Shown piece by piece: positions 21,226 through 33,480 of a stretch of 45,835 nt of DNA. Each line of letters opens with the position of its first letter. The first letter of the stretch is position 1. A program made the position numbers and the translations under genes. The stretch lies in assembly GCA_049999725.1 (NCBI GenBank), contig JBNGIS010020321.1, positions 65,974 through 111,808 on the forward strand. Reading direction: 5' to 3'. The notes beneath the pieces were generated by a model. It was not told the origin of the DNA. It made no database searches and saw only the letters and a list, made by a program, of their open reading frames with translations. The stretch comes from Haplomitrium mnioides. Its lineage: Eukaryota > Marchantiophyta > Haplomitriopsida > Calobryales.

Positions 21226-24200
21226 TTTAGCTCAAGAGTAGGGTAGAATAGTCATTGTTTTAAAGGAAGCACCACCAAAGAGGTGAAATGAAGGAAGGCC
21301 AAAAGGTCACCATGCAAAATGTAAGTTTCGTATAAGGGAGGGTTTGTGTTTTTATGTATATGTGTGTTTGACAATTTTTTTATGATTTGTGTGAGTCTAG
21401 TCAATTGTCATGAGATACACCACCAACATGGAGGAGAAACAAGGATCAACCATGGAAGAGATCTACAAAGCCAACCAAGAAGCTACAGCAATCCCTAAAG
21501 ATTGTTAATGAAAAAATGGGAAAAATGGCCCAAGGTTAAAAGAGTGTCATATAGAACATTGGAAAACAAATGAAGAAAGGGCTACAAGTTGGGTTTTTTT
21601 AGGGAAAGTTCTTTGCACCTCCATTATATTGAAGGAGGCGGGGTGGCTTTTCAATGGCCCTTCTTCCTCTCCAATGTAGGTGTGATTGTGAGTGTGAGAG
21701 ATGAGTTGTTTAGAGATTTGCTAGAAGAGGGTGAATGTGCAGCAATGTTGAATGCATGAGGAAGAAAAACAAAATTTTAAAAAAGAGAAATATAGAATCT
21801 AGATGTAGATGCAAAGTGATGAGAAGTTCATTAACAAATTTGTCTATAGCTGGAAGCATAGTGCTGAACTCTTGAGCAACAGATTTTGCCATAGCTCGAG
21901 ACATAATATTGAGTTCTTGAGCCGGATTCTACTTATAGGAAGTGATTTGCAAGATGTATACCTTATAATACTTATACTAGTCAAGGTAGAGTGGTAGTTT
22001 TTATTTAGCAAAAAGCAAGTAGATATTTTGTGAGTAGCAAGATCTCAGCCAGCTCAAGATATATTTTTGCAAAAGCAGAATCCAGAAGTGCAAGCAAGAC
22101 ATCATTGAAGAGAGGTTTGCGAGAAATAGAGCAATAATCATTGAACAAGAGATCATCATCTCTTATAGTTCATGAGAAATACAAGGTTGGTTGTGAGCAG
22201 CCAAGTAACTCTAGAGCATCAAGAAACAACAAAGAAGATGTCAGTTTGAGCAGAAGGCAAGCATGGGTGAGATTTCATAGTTAAGAGCATAGCTTGTTGG
22301 TTAGAGGTAAGTAGAGCCACATGTGTGTATTTTTGTTGGAGCAAGAGAGAAGTCGAGCATGCTATCATGGCACTAGGCTTCAATAGCAAATCTTCAAACC
22401 GAGAAATTGTCACCATGATTTTGTCAAGAAAAAGGTTTTCAAGCAAGGTTTTTGATTATTCAAAAAACAAAGGATGGTATTTTGACTTGGAGACCCATGG
22501 GGATAGATTGGTTAAGGGGTAGACTTGCAGAGATGACATTTGAGTGCAGAAATTCCAAGGGAATCCAAGCACTTCTTTTGAACAAGCAACCTAATAGAAG
22601 CCTAATCGAATCTTAAGGTAGAGTACAAAGATAGACGTAACCTTGTAGCCCTCAACAAAGCAAGGGCAAGGCAATCTATTAAACATTGAACAAGGCATAA
22701 CATTATTTAGAGGGAGAGGAATCATTGAGGAGCAATGTAGCAAGGAGGCTTTGTTTTGTTTCTACAATTGCAAAAGAAACGTAAGCTTAAGTGGAATGTT
22801 TGAGCTTTGGAGTATATTTTGCACTGTTTTCAAATAGAGTGTGGTAATACATGCTCTTGCCCTTCTTGAAGAGGAGAAGGCTCGAGTACCTTGCAAGGAG
22901 GCTCTCATAGAAATAGTGAAGCAATAAACATTGAGTTGTTCTTGTTTTTTTGTAGAAGATCTGATTCTTTGGTAGAGCATGCCTAAGTAAATTTCACCAT
23001 GCTCAACAAAGTAATGAATGAGTTCAAGTTCAAGGGGAGTTGGTAAGTGATGAAATAGCCTACCCTAAATATACAATATCAATAGGGCAATGTCAAAGGG
23101 TAAAGAGTTCTCTACTCACATAGTGAGGGATAGCAATAGATTCCTTGCCTAGATGGGGAAGTTATGTTGCTAAACTTGAGGGGAGAACCTTATCAACAAT
23201 GGCCAATGGTACAAGCAAGACACTTGAGGAAGTTCATTTATAATTGTCTCTTATGGAATGAGGGGGAGGAAGAACATAGTTTTGATGAGCAAATTAGATA
23301 TGTGGAGAAATTGGAGAATAGGTAGGTGTGCACCTTAGGATGAATGGAGTAAATCATCACGATGCTGCATTGAGGTAAAGGAGGAATATATCCTAGCTGA
23401 GGATTGAGAGGAGATTCTAGTCTAACCTGAAGAAGGGAACTTCCCATATTGAGGGCTGAAGGAAGCATGTCATGATCTTAACTGTAAGTGAGGGATACAC
23501 GGGTCTAAGATGAAAACCTGTAGTTTTCATCTCAATGATCTATTCATAGTAGAGAAACCCTTTATTATGATTTGAGACGTATAGTCTTGGTTGGTTCTGA
23601 TTGAGTAATAAAAACACATCCGTTACCTAAAGGTGTCTTTTTGAATTTTAAGGTATGTTGAAAATGATTGGGTGAATAAAGGGAAACAACAAGCTGAGCT
23701 ATGGTAGTAGGTACAATCATCCCTTCTCCAAATCAAGGATGGGCAAAAAATGAAGGTTGATTGCACTTGAGATCTTGTTGAAAGATAAATGTCAAAAGGG
23801 TATATAAATGTCAATAGATAGAGGCTTTGTTGTATTGTGCAAATCATGGCTTAGAAAAATGTGATTTATATCAAAAAATTTCGATTAGATCATGGCTATA
23901 TTTTTTTAGTCTATTTGTGAGACGAGTAGGAAATAAAGGATCTAAGAACATAAGACCGATCATTTGAAAGTGGATCTCATACTTGCTACCTTCTATTTTG
24001 TTGTGCTGTTAATTTATTTTGGTTGTGTTACTCCTATTGTTGGTAGTTATATCAAGTGTGTTTTTTTCTTAGTTCATTTATGTTTTAATTGAGTTGGTGT
24101 GAAGTGCTCATATTTCAAAAGCTGATAGGTAGACTCTTTGTTTTATATAAAAAAATGTAAATAAGTTAACCCTTTCTTCATCAATCTTATCCTCCTCAAC

Positions 24201-24236
24201 ACATATTGTATCTTTTAGATTTATTGATTGAACAAT
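21226..24236. other. No gene recognised; between transposon copies A and B
   Basis: Only short frames are present. The plus-strand frame 22325-22522 (65 codons) and the minus-strand frames near 22980, 23468 and 23847 have no recognisable motif. The expected right terminal repeat of copy B is not seen near 24000-24200, so B is probably truncated at about 24200. A decayed gene or further repeats may be hidden here. Confidence 0.5.
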
Positions 24237-25597
24237 CTAAATATCTACAACCGCTGATGAGTCTTGTTGGGACTTTCTAATCCTATAAATAAGTACATAA
24301 TCTCTTGATGCACCTGTTGTATTAGAAGCAACATGCTTCTTAAGATAAGCATACACAATCTCAAACTCAGTGACATCTGATGGCAAAGAGTCCATCGTCA
24401 AAAAACGTTGTGGAATATAGATAAAATGTCCTTGATCATATTTCACTCCAATGCAACTCCACATTAATCTCATGGCACAAACAAATCCTATATCAAACCT
24501 AAAGCAAAGATCTAATACCCAATCTTGTTTGAAAGACAAATGATCAATAAAAAAAGTTATAAAGTGTATGTGGCTTCTAGTAGCATTTATAGAAACATCA
24601 TCTCTAGGAAGTTAAAGCTTGACAAAAACCATATGACAATTGAAAAAACTCGACATGATTTGATTGGGTTGACCAATCGCATCTCTCAATCAAAGATTAA
24701 ATGCTTTCATGTTCTACTTCTCTTCTTTTATTTTTTAGCCCATCATCTAATACTCGTGGGCAAATGCAACTCTAAGACCACCATAATGATGAGTATTTTT
24801 TTTGTCCCTTAAACAATACCAAAAATTATACTAAACATAGCAAGAAAATAAATCAATTACAAAAAATGAAACATACTAATAAAGAGTTGAAAAATAAACT
24901 ACGAGAAGACTAACAAGATGTCTTGATCAATAGCACAACAAACTCTTAAAAGTGCATTCTTGACAATGCCAAACTACTCCAAAGAATGAATTATCACAAA
25001 CGACCAAAAATTTGATGTGGTAGCCACCACAAAAAATGAAACCATGTAAAAATAATCATCTCTTGAAAAGACCTATGAATCATCATGCTTACATTCCTTA
25101 AGGTTGCAACCATACGAATATCCGTTATGGCTAATTTTTGGGTTTCTCTATTCCTTTCAATTGCTTTGCATTTGGTTCCTCATGGACTTGGTAAAATATC
25201 ACATTACGTCTATCAATATACAATTGCAAATTAGCCTTTACTACATCAAGACCAACCTCCAAGCTAGGGCTTGCATCTTCATTCTATTATCTAGCTTTCT
25301 ACTCTCTTGACTTCTGATAGTGAATCAGAAAAGCAAGAGAACAAAAGACCAAGGTTGAAGCTTGGTCTTGGTCATTAAGAGCTTCTTCAATCGCCTCACT
25401 TTTGTTTTTAACCTTGATAGTTGGTGTCAGTTTTTTTTCTAGTTTACGGTTGAATTTTTTGAGACTCTCAAAAGTAAAAAACAAGTTAGAAGGAATAACA
25501 AAAAGAACCCTTTGTAAGATCTAAAGAGTAATCATAAAGTCCTAAAAGTACTAAAAAAATAAACTACAATAAGAGTATAGGGGATGGAGTCCCGAGA

Positions 25598-25860
25598 GTC
25601 TATATGAGGATAGACTCTCTTGTAGTCTATACATGCATAGACTCTTTAGTCCATGAAAGTATGGATTAGAGCATTCCATGCATGCATGAACTTTTTGTAG
25701 TCCAAGTGTGCATGCACTACATGTAGTCTATAAGCATATAAATTCATGTGTCTATGTACAAATGGGCTATAAAGAGTCCATACACAAATAGACTCCTTCT
25801 AGTCCATGTATGCTCAAACTCTTTGAAGCCCTCGCAAGTATGGACTCACTTTAGTCATTT
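25598..25860. repeat. Palindromic array in second large intron, copy B
   Basis: Units start at 25598, 25625 and 25649 and continue to 25860, with periods of 24-27 bp. An example is gtctatacatgcatagac at 25625. It is the counterpart of 19777-20145 in copy A, at the same position relative to the exons, and is more eroded (few CG steps left). Confidence 0.75.
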
Positions 25861-27505
25861 TTTGTTGAAATAGAAATTGAAGAAGAACCAAATGAAGCTA
25901 TTAATTATGAAAAAATGATTCCAAATAAAAAATGAACTTACCAAGACCTTCTCAAAGCTTGATTAAAAGGAGGAAATTTTAGATTCCTCTTTTTACTTGG
26001 GATATTTCATCCTCACCTTTTTCAAGGTATTACAATGGACCTCTAAGCAAAATGATTTGGCAATCACTACAAGAACCTTGTATCTCTCAAGTTCACGATA
26101 CATCTCTTCAATCAAAGGTACATGAGCCTCCATCATTTTCAAAACAAAATTTTTAATTTCATCAGAAAGACCCTAAAAAGAACTCCAAAGCATCCATTTT
26201 ATGTCTTCTATTCTTAATAAAATTTTGGCTTTTGGTTTTTGGCTTCACTAGGTTCTTCTCCCACATTCCAAAGACCTACTCTAGAAAGACCTACTCTAGA
26301 AAGCAAGTTGAAACCAATTATCTGGAGTAGTAACCATCTTCTCAAGAGTCGACTCTAGTTTTATTTCCAAAGTCTCCAAAGCTAATTCCCTTTTAATTTC
26401 TGAGATGAAATCATGATGCTCTCTATAAAGTGATGATGCAAATACTTGACCTTCTAGATGGAAGCTATCTCAAGCTGATACTTTTGCTCATATTTGTCAT
26501 CACTTGCAAAAATACGGGCTTCTATTTGTGTGAGCCTCACGTACATATAGCACTTGCAAAGCGATAACATTGGATTCTTTGCTCCATACTTGGTGATTAA
26601 GAGCTGCCTTGCAACACTATTATGATTGTCATAATCTTGTACCAATAGTTGTCATGGATTTTAATGTCAAACTCTGACTTATTCTTCAACACACTTTCAG
26701 ATCCACCACCACAATAATAAGAGAAGAAGCATACTTGTTAGTAAGCATCCATTGGGCCAACAACTCTACAAGGTCTTCATTAAATTGCCTTATTTAAAAT
26801 GGCCACAAGCTCTCTATTCTAGGCTTTGGCAAATTTAAGTTCTCCAACCAAATTGTATTGAATCTTCTAAAACCTTACAACATTAGATTGTGGATTTGCA
26901 AATCTTGTTTTTGTCTTTCTCAAAACCTTTGTGAGGATTCATCTATTCTCTTGAAAAGTTCTCATCCTCTTGTGTCATGTTTGATTTTCTCATGACTTTG
27001 GTGCCTTTGATTGAGGCTCATTCTTAGCCTTGTCTTTTGAGCTACTCAAAATCAAAAAAGTTGACAGAGAAGAACTAAAGGGAAATGGTAATAGTGGAGG
27101 CTCCAAATGAACAAGTTGTGCAGTTGTTTCTTTGTCATTGGCAGTTTTGTTTTTGACAATTCTTCAACCAATTCTTGTGTGTTTCTTTTCTTTGGAGTAG
27201 AATGTCCATTGGTTGCTCCAATATCAAAAGTAGCCGCACTTGGATGCCGAATGCACAAAAGAAGGGGCAAGACCTATTTGACTTTCAAAAAACTATGAGA
27301 GCATGCAAGCTTAATAACATCTCTCTTGACATATTTTTCATCAAGATATCCATTAACAAAATTTGAATGAAAGTACAAAAACTAGAAAAGACAAACAAAG
27401 CAAAGCAAAAGTCTTAGAATCTAAAACCTTAAACAAAACCAAGCATAAAATAAAGAAAGACATAGTAGCTGACGTACATAAGGGTCTTTGTACAAGAGCT
27501 GAGGA

Positions 27506-27900
27506 GTCTAAGCGCATATAGATATTGGAGTTTATGCATGCATGGACACTTGAATCCATGTGCATGTGGATATGGTAGTCCATACACATATACACTTTGG
27601 TGTCTTTGTGTGCAAAAACTCAAGAGTCCAAGCACACATGTATTCCAATGTACTTGTGTGCTTGAACATTGCAATTTATGCTTGCATGGACACTAGAGTC
27701 CTTGCAAGGATGGGTACTAGAGTCCAAGCACTTACAAACTAGAGTCCATGCTTGAATGGAGTCTTGAGTTCATATGTGTTGGGCGTACGAGCTTAAACAT
27801 GCATGAACTCGAGTGTCCAAGCACTTGGACTCTAGTGTCATTGCGGGTTTGAACTCTTGTGTCTATGCAAGCTTGGACTCCTATATCCCAGCACGTTTGG
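27506..27900. repeat. 24-bp palindromic tandem array in intron 1, copy B
   Basis: Units start at 27506, 27530, 27554, 27578, 27602 and 27626 and continue at about 24 bp to 27900, roughly 16 copies. Cores such as gtttatgcatgcatggac and gtccatgcttgaatgga have largely lost the central CGCG seen in copy A. It lies between exon 1 (donor at 27942) and exon 2, as in copy A. Confidence 0.85.
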
Positions 27901-29499
27901 ACTCTTGACAAGTAAACAAGAAGTTAAGTTAAGAATGTTTACCTTTCCGTATTTGTAAGTCTATTACAAGTCCAAGCTAAAGGTGTCTTTGGACTTTATT
28001 TCGTTGAGGAAATTTTTCTTAGAGAAATTCTTGTATAAGTCCATGCCCTCTTCTGACTCCAAAATGAGCCCAATGTAGGCTTTGTGGCCTTCATGAACCC
28101 TTATGACTTGAACCAAAATGCCCATGTTGATTTTTTCACATTCATCTTGAAAAGATATAGATGATGTTTATGGTCCGTGATCATTCCACCACAAACTAGC
28201 CATTTATTGGCTATTCATGTAGGCTTTAAGAGTTCAAAAAATTGGCATACCAACATGGTTCTGGTTGAGTCAGTTTTGGAGCTACTCCATGTATTCCCAA
28301 TTTCTTAAGTATTAAAATTGAAGAAATTGGATAGCTAAAAACGTAAGGCAAATGGTAGCGTGAAACACAAAGACAAAATAAAGTCAAATACTATATACAA
28401 GCAAAGGCACCCATGAGAAAAAAAATCAATCTCACAAGTGTGCTTGCAACAACGGAAAGAAACTTTTTATTTTCTTTGCTTTTATTCTAGAAATTTTTTA
28501 AAATAATTTTCTCACAAGAAAACTATTCGTGTAGATTTTGCCACTTAGGTTTGTATGGTGAAAAAACATAGTATATAAAGCAACGCTCATATACATCTTT
28601 CTAGTTTTTTTTCCTATTTCTGTAAAACATTTGCACTAACGCGTTGTTTTGTCGAGTTTTTTCAAAAATGGGGTTTTCGTAATAAGAGCATAGACTCTAA
28701 ATATTTGCTTCAATCATTCACTGAGTTTTCTATTTTTCTGTATACTCTAAACAACACAAGCATCAAGGAGCAAGAAGCAATTAGAATTTCAAGATTCTTG
28801 TTCGCATACCAGTTTTACTATTGGATTGCAATTTGATAAACTTTCAAATTTCACTCTATGGATAAAAGCATTGGCAAACAAAGAGCATCAAGTGCATTGG
28901 CTTGTATTTTGAGCAAAACATACCCACTACTATTCAACAAGATTTATCAAGAGATGAAGATCGTGGAAGTGAACCCTATGCGATATAGAATCCAAGACTC
29001 AACCTTGTGTGCGCATACTAGGATCTAACTTACCGGTCAAGTGATAGAGATAATTAGTTTCATTATTAACTAGAAAAACATGGACTTGTTTTTTATGTGC
29101 TTCCACTACTGTGTCAGTGGAAGGAGCTGGTATAGAGACACCTTCTGTATGAGGTTCAAAATGGTGAATTGACGATTCCATAGATGGTTTCATTTGAGAT
29201 TGTGCTCAACTTTAGTCACTCCCCTAAGTATTTGATTAAGATAGTCTATAATGATTTAAATACTTTGTCGCATCTCTTTGATATAACTACAATAGCGATC
29301 AAAAAAACCTCCTCAAGTATCTATTGGTATGCGGAAATCCAATTGGTCGTAGACATCATAAGGCACTTATTTCTACAAATCCCAACATGCTTGACATTAC
29401 ACTATTGAATTCCTAATCCTCCATTGGGATTAACGAATAAGAAAGAAACCTTGAAGTATACTAGCTAGCATTCACATCATAATCTTTATAATGTTGTTG

Positions 29500-30730
29500 A
29501 GTTGTCTTTCTCATCAACTAATGAAGATGATCCAAGGTCAAAATATATTTGTCGATAAGTCTAAGAGTATGGAATCAGGAATACTTCAATTTTGGTTGCA
29601 ATATATTATCAAGTTTAGCAACACTCAATCAAAAAGTGACTTCTACTCAATTTAGACTTGAAACCAAGACTATAGAGGCATCTGGAAATGGAAAGTGATT
29701 GGTGGAATTATTAGATAATAGTTTAAGCAATGATTCATGCAATGATTCTCAATCACAAAATATTTCTCTACAATTATTGCCAAGGGCTTTAAGTTTTTTT
29801 TTTTTTAAACTTTATGTTCAAGATTTGGGTTATGTATCTATTTCGGCTTGGTCAAGTTCTCTGACAACTCAAACTTACTTACCCTGATTGAAGAAGCACT
29901 TTTTGAAACCAAAAAATACACATGATGATGCACAAGATTTTGAAGATAATGCTTTGTCGCCAATGGTTGGATTCACATATGGACCAAATCAATCAACCAA
30001 ACATAAGATTTCTTTAACTCAGCCAAAACCCAAACATGTAAATCTCTTATGTGACAATTCTTTGCCAAACTTCCGTCATGGCAAGAGCTTAATAAAAAAG
30101 AAACTCAATAAGATATTAATTTTGAAGTTAAGTAGAATTTCATGTTGCCAAAATAATTGTTTGTCATTGTGCAAGACATATTTTTTAAAAGCTGTAAGAG
30201 AAGTCTACTCTAAAGAAACCATGAAGAATCAAGATATCATATTACAATGGAGAGCGCCAAGAACATATGTCAACTTTGACAATTGATTTACTTTTTCTAG
30301 TGGTACAATTGTATGTAGAAGAGCATCTAATCCAAAGGATATAAAATCTCAAGAATGCAAATACTAGTGGCATTTTGGAAATAGAGAATTATCTACAACG
30401 AGAATAATCATACATGAGTGGATGGATAATGTTTTCAATAATATTGAAATAGAATGTTGACTCACAAAATTTATAATTTGCGAGATAATTTTACCAAATG
30501 GGAAGTTTATCACTACTATACAACTTATTTGAAAGAGAAGAACCCTCATTGCATTCTAAGGTTTTTTGGTTCATAGCATTAGAGAACACACTTTCCAAAT
30601 GTCAAAATTCCTAAACGCAAAAGATTTGTTGCTTATAAAATGTGTGAAGAAATTAAATCAATATGAGAGAAATTTGTTTTGGAGTCCAACAAAGGTGAAA
30701 AACTGCATTGGCTTTTGAAATCAAAGATAA
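29500..30730 (+). pseudogene. DUF7869-type protein, N-terminal half (copy B)
   Basis: Aligned by eye with copy A. LVELLDNSLSNDSCNDSQSQ (near 29700) matches LLEESLDNSLENDS. The frame at 29888-30286 gives ALSPMVGFTYGPNQSTKHK and CCQNNCLSLCKTYFLKAVRE. After a stop, broken pieces match HEWMDNVF, NFTKWEVY-like and YLKEK segments, and near 30640 MCEEIK-like sequence. The downstream half with DGMDQ, LDN and VGHT motifs is absent because the copy ends at 31190 in the next intron. Multiple stops and shifts. Confidence 0.6.
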
Positions 30731-30869
30731 TTATAATTTTTTCTTAATTATTTATCTAAAAAGATTTCTTGATTTAGCAAAATTTACTGATTTTAGGCTT
30801 GTAGAACCCACTAAGCATGTACGCACAAGTCCAAAAAAGAGTAAGAAGGCAATTTTTGTAGCCTTAGAC

Positions 30870-31185
30870 ATGTATATGTTTGTGACACTATGCACACATA
30901 GGGTTTGTTGTTGTTGGCTTGAATCATGTATGCACTTAAAGTCAAAGTAGGCTAAAGAATTGTTGTTGTTGTTTGAATCCTATGCGTGCTTAAAGTCAAA
31001 GCATTCATGTGAGTTGTTGTTGTTGTTTGTGACTCTATGCAAATATAGGTCTTTTTTTTATAAATCTTATGTGCTCTTAAAGTCAAAGTGAGCCTACGAA
31101 ATGTTGGTGTTGTTTGTGGCCCTATTGTGCTTATAGGGTTTTCTTGTTGGTTTGAATCTTATGCACGCTTAGACTCAAAACAAAC
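30870..31185. repeat. Irregular palindromic repeat set in DUF7869 intron, copy B
   Basis: Repeated elements are ctatgcacacatagggtttg, cctatgcgtgcttaaagtca and ctatgcaaatatagg, interleaved with gttgttgttgtttga. Spacing is about 50-60 bp and irregular. It matches the presumed intron at 14580-14760 of copy A in position and in the gttgttgttg filler. Confidence 0.65.
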
Positions 31186-31190
31186 CTGAG

Positions 31191-31225
31191 CAATTGCTAC
31201 TTTGAACCAGAAACCGCTACTGAAT
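31191..31225. repeat. Right terminal inverted repeat, fragment D
   Basis: Reads caattgctactttgaaccag then aaaccgctactgaattc going into the element. It is nearly identical to the inward reading of copy A's end at 21225. Confidence 0.6.
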
Positions 31226-32315
31226 TCATGTTTCATTTGGCATTCAAGAAAACTGATTTTCAAATTGGAGCTTCAAAATTTACAATTTTTAGCATTAAAT
31301 TTTTTTTTAGCAAATAGGTTTTTTTAGTTTGCAATTTTCTAGGATCTTTTGCCAACACTCCATCTATCAAAATCTAAATTATTCAAACACAGAATACGAT
31401 GTCTTTGCTAGCATAGACTTCAACACAAACATCATATGCACTGTTTATTGTTTATCAACAAAGTCTCTGAATGCATCTAATGTACGAGAAGGAACAAACT
31501 CCTCATGGTAAACATACACAATCAAAAACTTAGTGGCATGTAACGACAAAAAGGCCATTGCAAAAATGTGTTGCGGAATATAGATAGATTGTTGTCAATC
31601 ATATTCCACTGCAATACAATTCCGCACTAATCTAATGGCACAAACTAAATGCATGTCAAACCCAAAGCAAAGATCTAAAATCCAATCTTGCTTGAAAGAC
31701 AAATAATCAGTAAAAAATTATAAAGTGCTTGTGGCTTGTGGATATTTTAGTTTAGGAGAAATGGTATGATAGCTATACACACTTCTCATAATCGAGTAAA
31801 GTTGACTAGTCGCATCATTTGATTGGAGATTAAATAACTTCACATAGCACTTCTTCTCTTCTTTCTAGTAGCCCACCATCCAACACTCATGGGAATGCAC
31901 AATTCAAAACTTACCAAAATGATTAATATTTGTCTTGTTCTTGTAGCAACACCATAAAATAAATAAGATGCACTAAGAAAAGAAATCAATTACAATAAAA
32001 AAACATGTTAACATAGAATTGAAAAAAAAAAACTTATAGAAGGCTAGCTAGATGTAGTGATCAATGGCATAGAAGACTTCTTAAAAAGCATCATCAATAA
32101 TGTCAAATTGCTACAAAAAATAAAAAAATCATAAAAGACTAAAAATCTAATGTTGTAATCTCGCACAAGATGAAACCATGTTGAAAATATCATCCTTTGA
32201 AAAGGGATCTAAATAATTATACTTACATTCCTTAATATTGTAGCCATAAGAAATATCAATAATGGCTAAAGTACAATCTCTCGGTTTCACTAATCTCTAT
32301 AGTTGCATGGTAATT
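31191..32315 (-). mobile_element. Fragment D: right end of a third transposon copy with methyltransferase C-terminus
   Basis: The terminal repeat starts at 31191 (caattgctactttgaaccag). Moving right, the minus strand holds the 3' end of the methyltransferase-type gene. DWILDLCFGFD and CIAVEYD (motif I) are near 31705-31610. HKPQALYNF (motif X, KP..L) is just before it near 31730. Near 32255, LAIIDISYGYNIKEC is motif IV with Pro changed to Ser. The order IV, X, I on the coding strand is that of the permuted amino-methyltransferases. Stops, and a one-base shift between X and I, make it non-coding. The fragment is cut at about 32315 by the LTR-like block. It is the best evidence that the methyltransferase gene runs to the element terminus. 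Confidence 0.6.
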
Positions 32316-32649
32316 GTAATAGTACAAGCATGATGTTGTGTTATATAAAAAAAAATATAGAGGAGTGAAATAAGTGGTAGAGGGTTACTTTTAGAGTTGA
32401 AATTATTTTAATTTTACTTGCTTTTGAAAAAAACTTTAAGAAAAGTAGTATAAGATTACTTTTAGTATTGAAGTGAGAAAATATTACTTGCCTTCGAAGT
32501 TACTTTTAGAGAAGTAAAATAAGATGACTCTTGGCTTTTTCTTGCTTTTTGACCTTGAGTTGCATAGCTCTATTAGAGTACCTTGAAGTCATTACTCATT
32601 TGGAAGTTGGTCTTTGATGATTTAAGCGATGCAACACCAAATTGAAAAT

Positions 32650-33480
32650 CCTTAAAGCCTTTTGGAAGTTCAAATGCAAGTAGGGAGAAAGGAACATTTC
32701 TAAGAAGAAGAAAGCCATGTGCAGCTTCGCAAACCAAAATCATATGATAAGAAGATAGTTCCTAGCATATCTGAGAAATTTTGTTTGATTACAAGCAATA
32801 TTTTGAGGCTACAATCATAAAAAATAAATGGTTTAAGAATTCAATTTGCTATAGGTCAATTAGAAAAGGTTGCAAAACTTGGTGAAGATATCAAATAGAG
32901 CAAGCTCAACATGAATTGTTGCTAGCTAGAGTTCAAAGAAGCGGTGAGTTGAAGATTTAGGGTTTTGAATGCTTCAAATAAGGCAATAGATTGATTGTCA
33001 TAATTGAAGCAACTAGGTATAGTGAAGAGCTATGTTAGACAATTTCATAGTATCATTATGCAAATTCCTAATATGGGTGAAGGAGAAGCTTTAGATATCT
33101 TTGTTTGAGGATTGAAGCTTTGCACTAGAATGGAAGTGACAATGAGAGAGACCTCTCAACTAGAAGAAGCGATGCATATAACTGAACGATCTGACTCAAT
33201 GCTAGCAATCACATCTACAGAAAGCTTTACTAAATACTCATGTGCCACAAAATGAGGCTGCACATATAGAGATTGGTGGGACATAGAGAGTGGCACTCAA
33301 TAATGTAGAGCGTGAGCGTCTACGTCAACATGGAGGATGTTTTTATTGTCGACAACTTGGTCATGAGATTGGAAATTGCTCAAGGTCATCAAGGTTGACC
33401 ATGCGCTCTTATTCAAGCAACAATTGTTGAAGATGAAAACCAGGGAAATTATAGACCTTTAAAAAACAGTCAAGTAATTT
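32650..33480 (+). pseudogene. Ty3/gypsy gag remnant
   Basis: Broken plus-strand frames end in a clear CCHC zinc knuckle, CFYCRQLGHEIGNCS (33333-33377), in front of a Ser/Arg-rich stretch. The upstream part is too decayed to name subdomains. It belongs to the element whose reverse transcriptase lies at 34040-35050. Confidence 0.6.

Larger units (their letters stand above)
24237..28320 (-). pseudogene. ParB-like / N6-N4-type DNA methyltransferase, transposon-borne (copy B)
   Basis: Minus-strand order: exon 1 at about 28320-27943 (NKWLVCGG, HHLYLF, GILVQVI; donor GGAAAG|GTAAAC); array intron; exon 2 from about 27370 with the RHPSAATFDIGATNG segment; ParB-like block at about 26950-26430 (DNHNSVARQLLITKYGAKNP, then RLTQIEARIFASDD); coiled segment at about 26260-26020; second array intron; then RRNVIFYQVHEEPNAKQLKG at about 25210. 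Motif IV near 25130 would read DIPYGCN but has lost one base. Further on are TTSNFWSFVI and, at about 24540-24420, SFKQDWVLDLC followed by CIGVKYDQ, the S-adenosylmethionine-binding motif I. Order IV then I, about 200 residues apart, fits the permuted beta class (N6_N4_Mtase family). Many stops and shifts. In motif I the usual Gly residues are replaced (FRFDIG). Confidence 0.6.
24237..31190. mobile_element. Large TIR transposon, copy B (inverted relative to A)
   Basis: It has the same two divergent genes as copy A with orientation reversed: methyltransferase-type gene on minus (28320-24237) and DUF7869 gene on plus (29500-30730). The right side stops inside the intron array of the DUF7869 gene at 31190, where the tip of fragment D begins, so the DUF7869 C-terminal half is missing. 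No terminal repeat is found on the left side. Bases 28320-29500 are the spacer between the two divergent starts and hold scattered palindromes (about 28990-29020). Confidence 0.6.

Noticed and set aside
22325-22522. 65-codon frame possibly resembling an MA3-type helical repeat
   Set aside because: The resemblance is weak, there are no supporting neighbouring exons, and the region is otherwise stop-rich.
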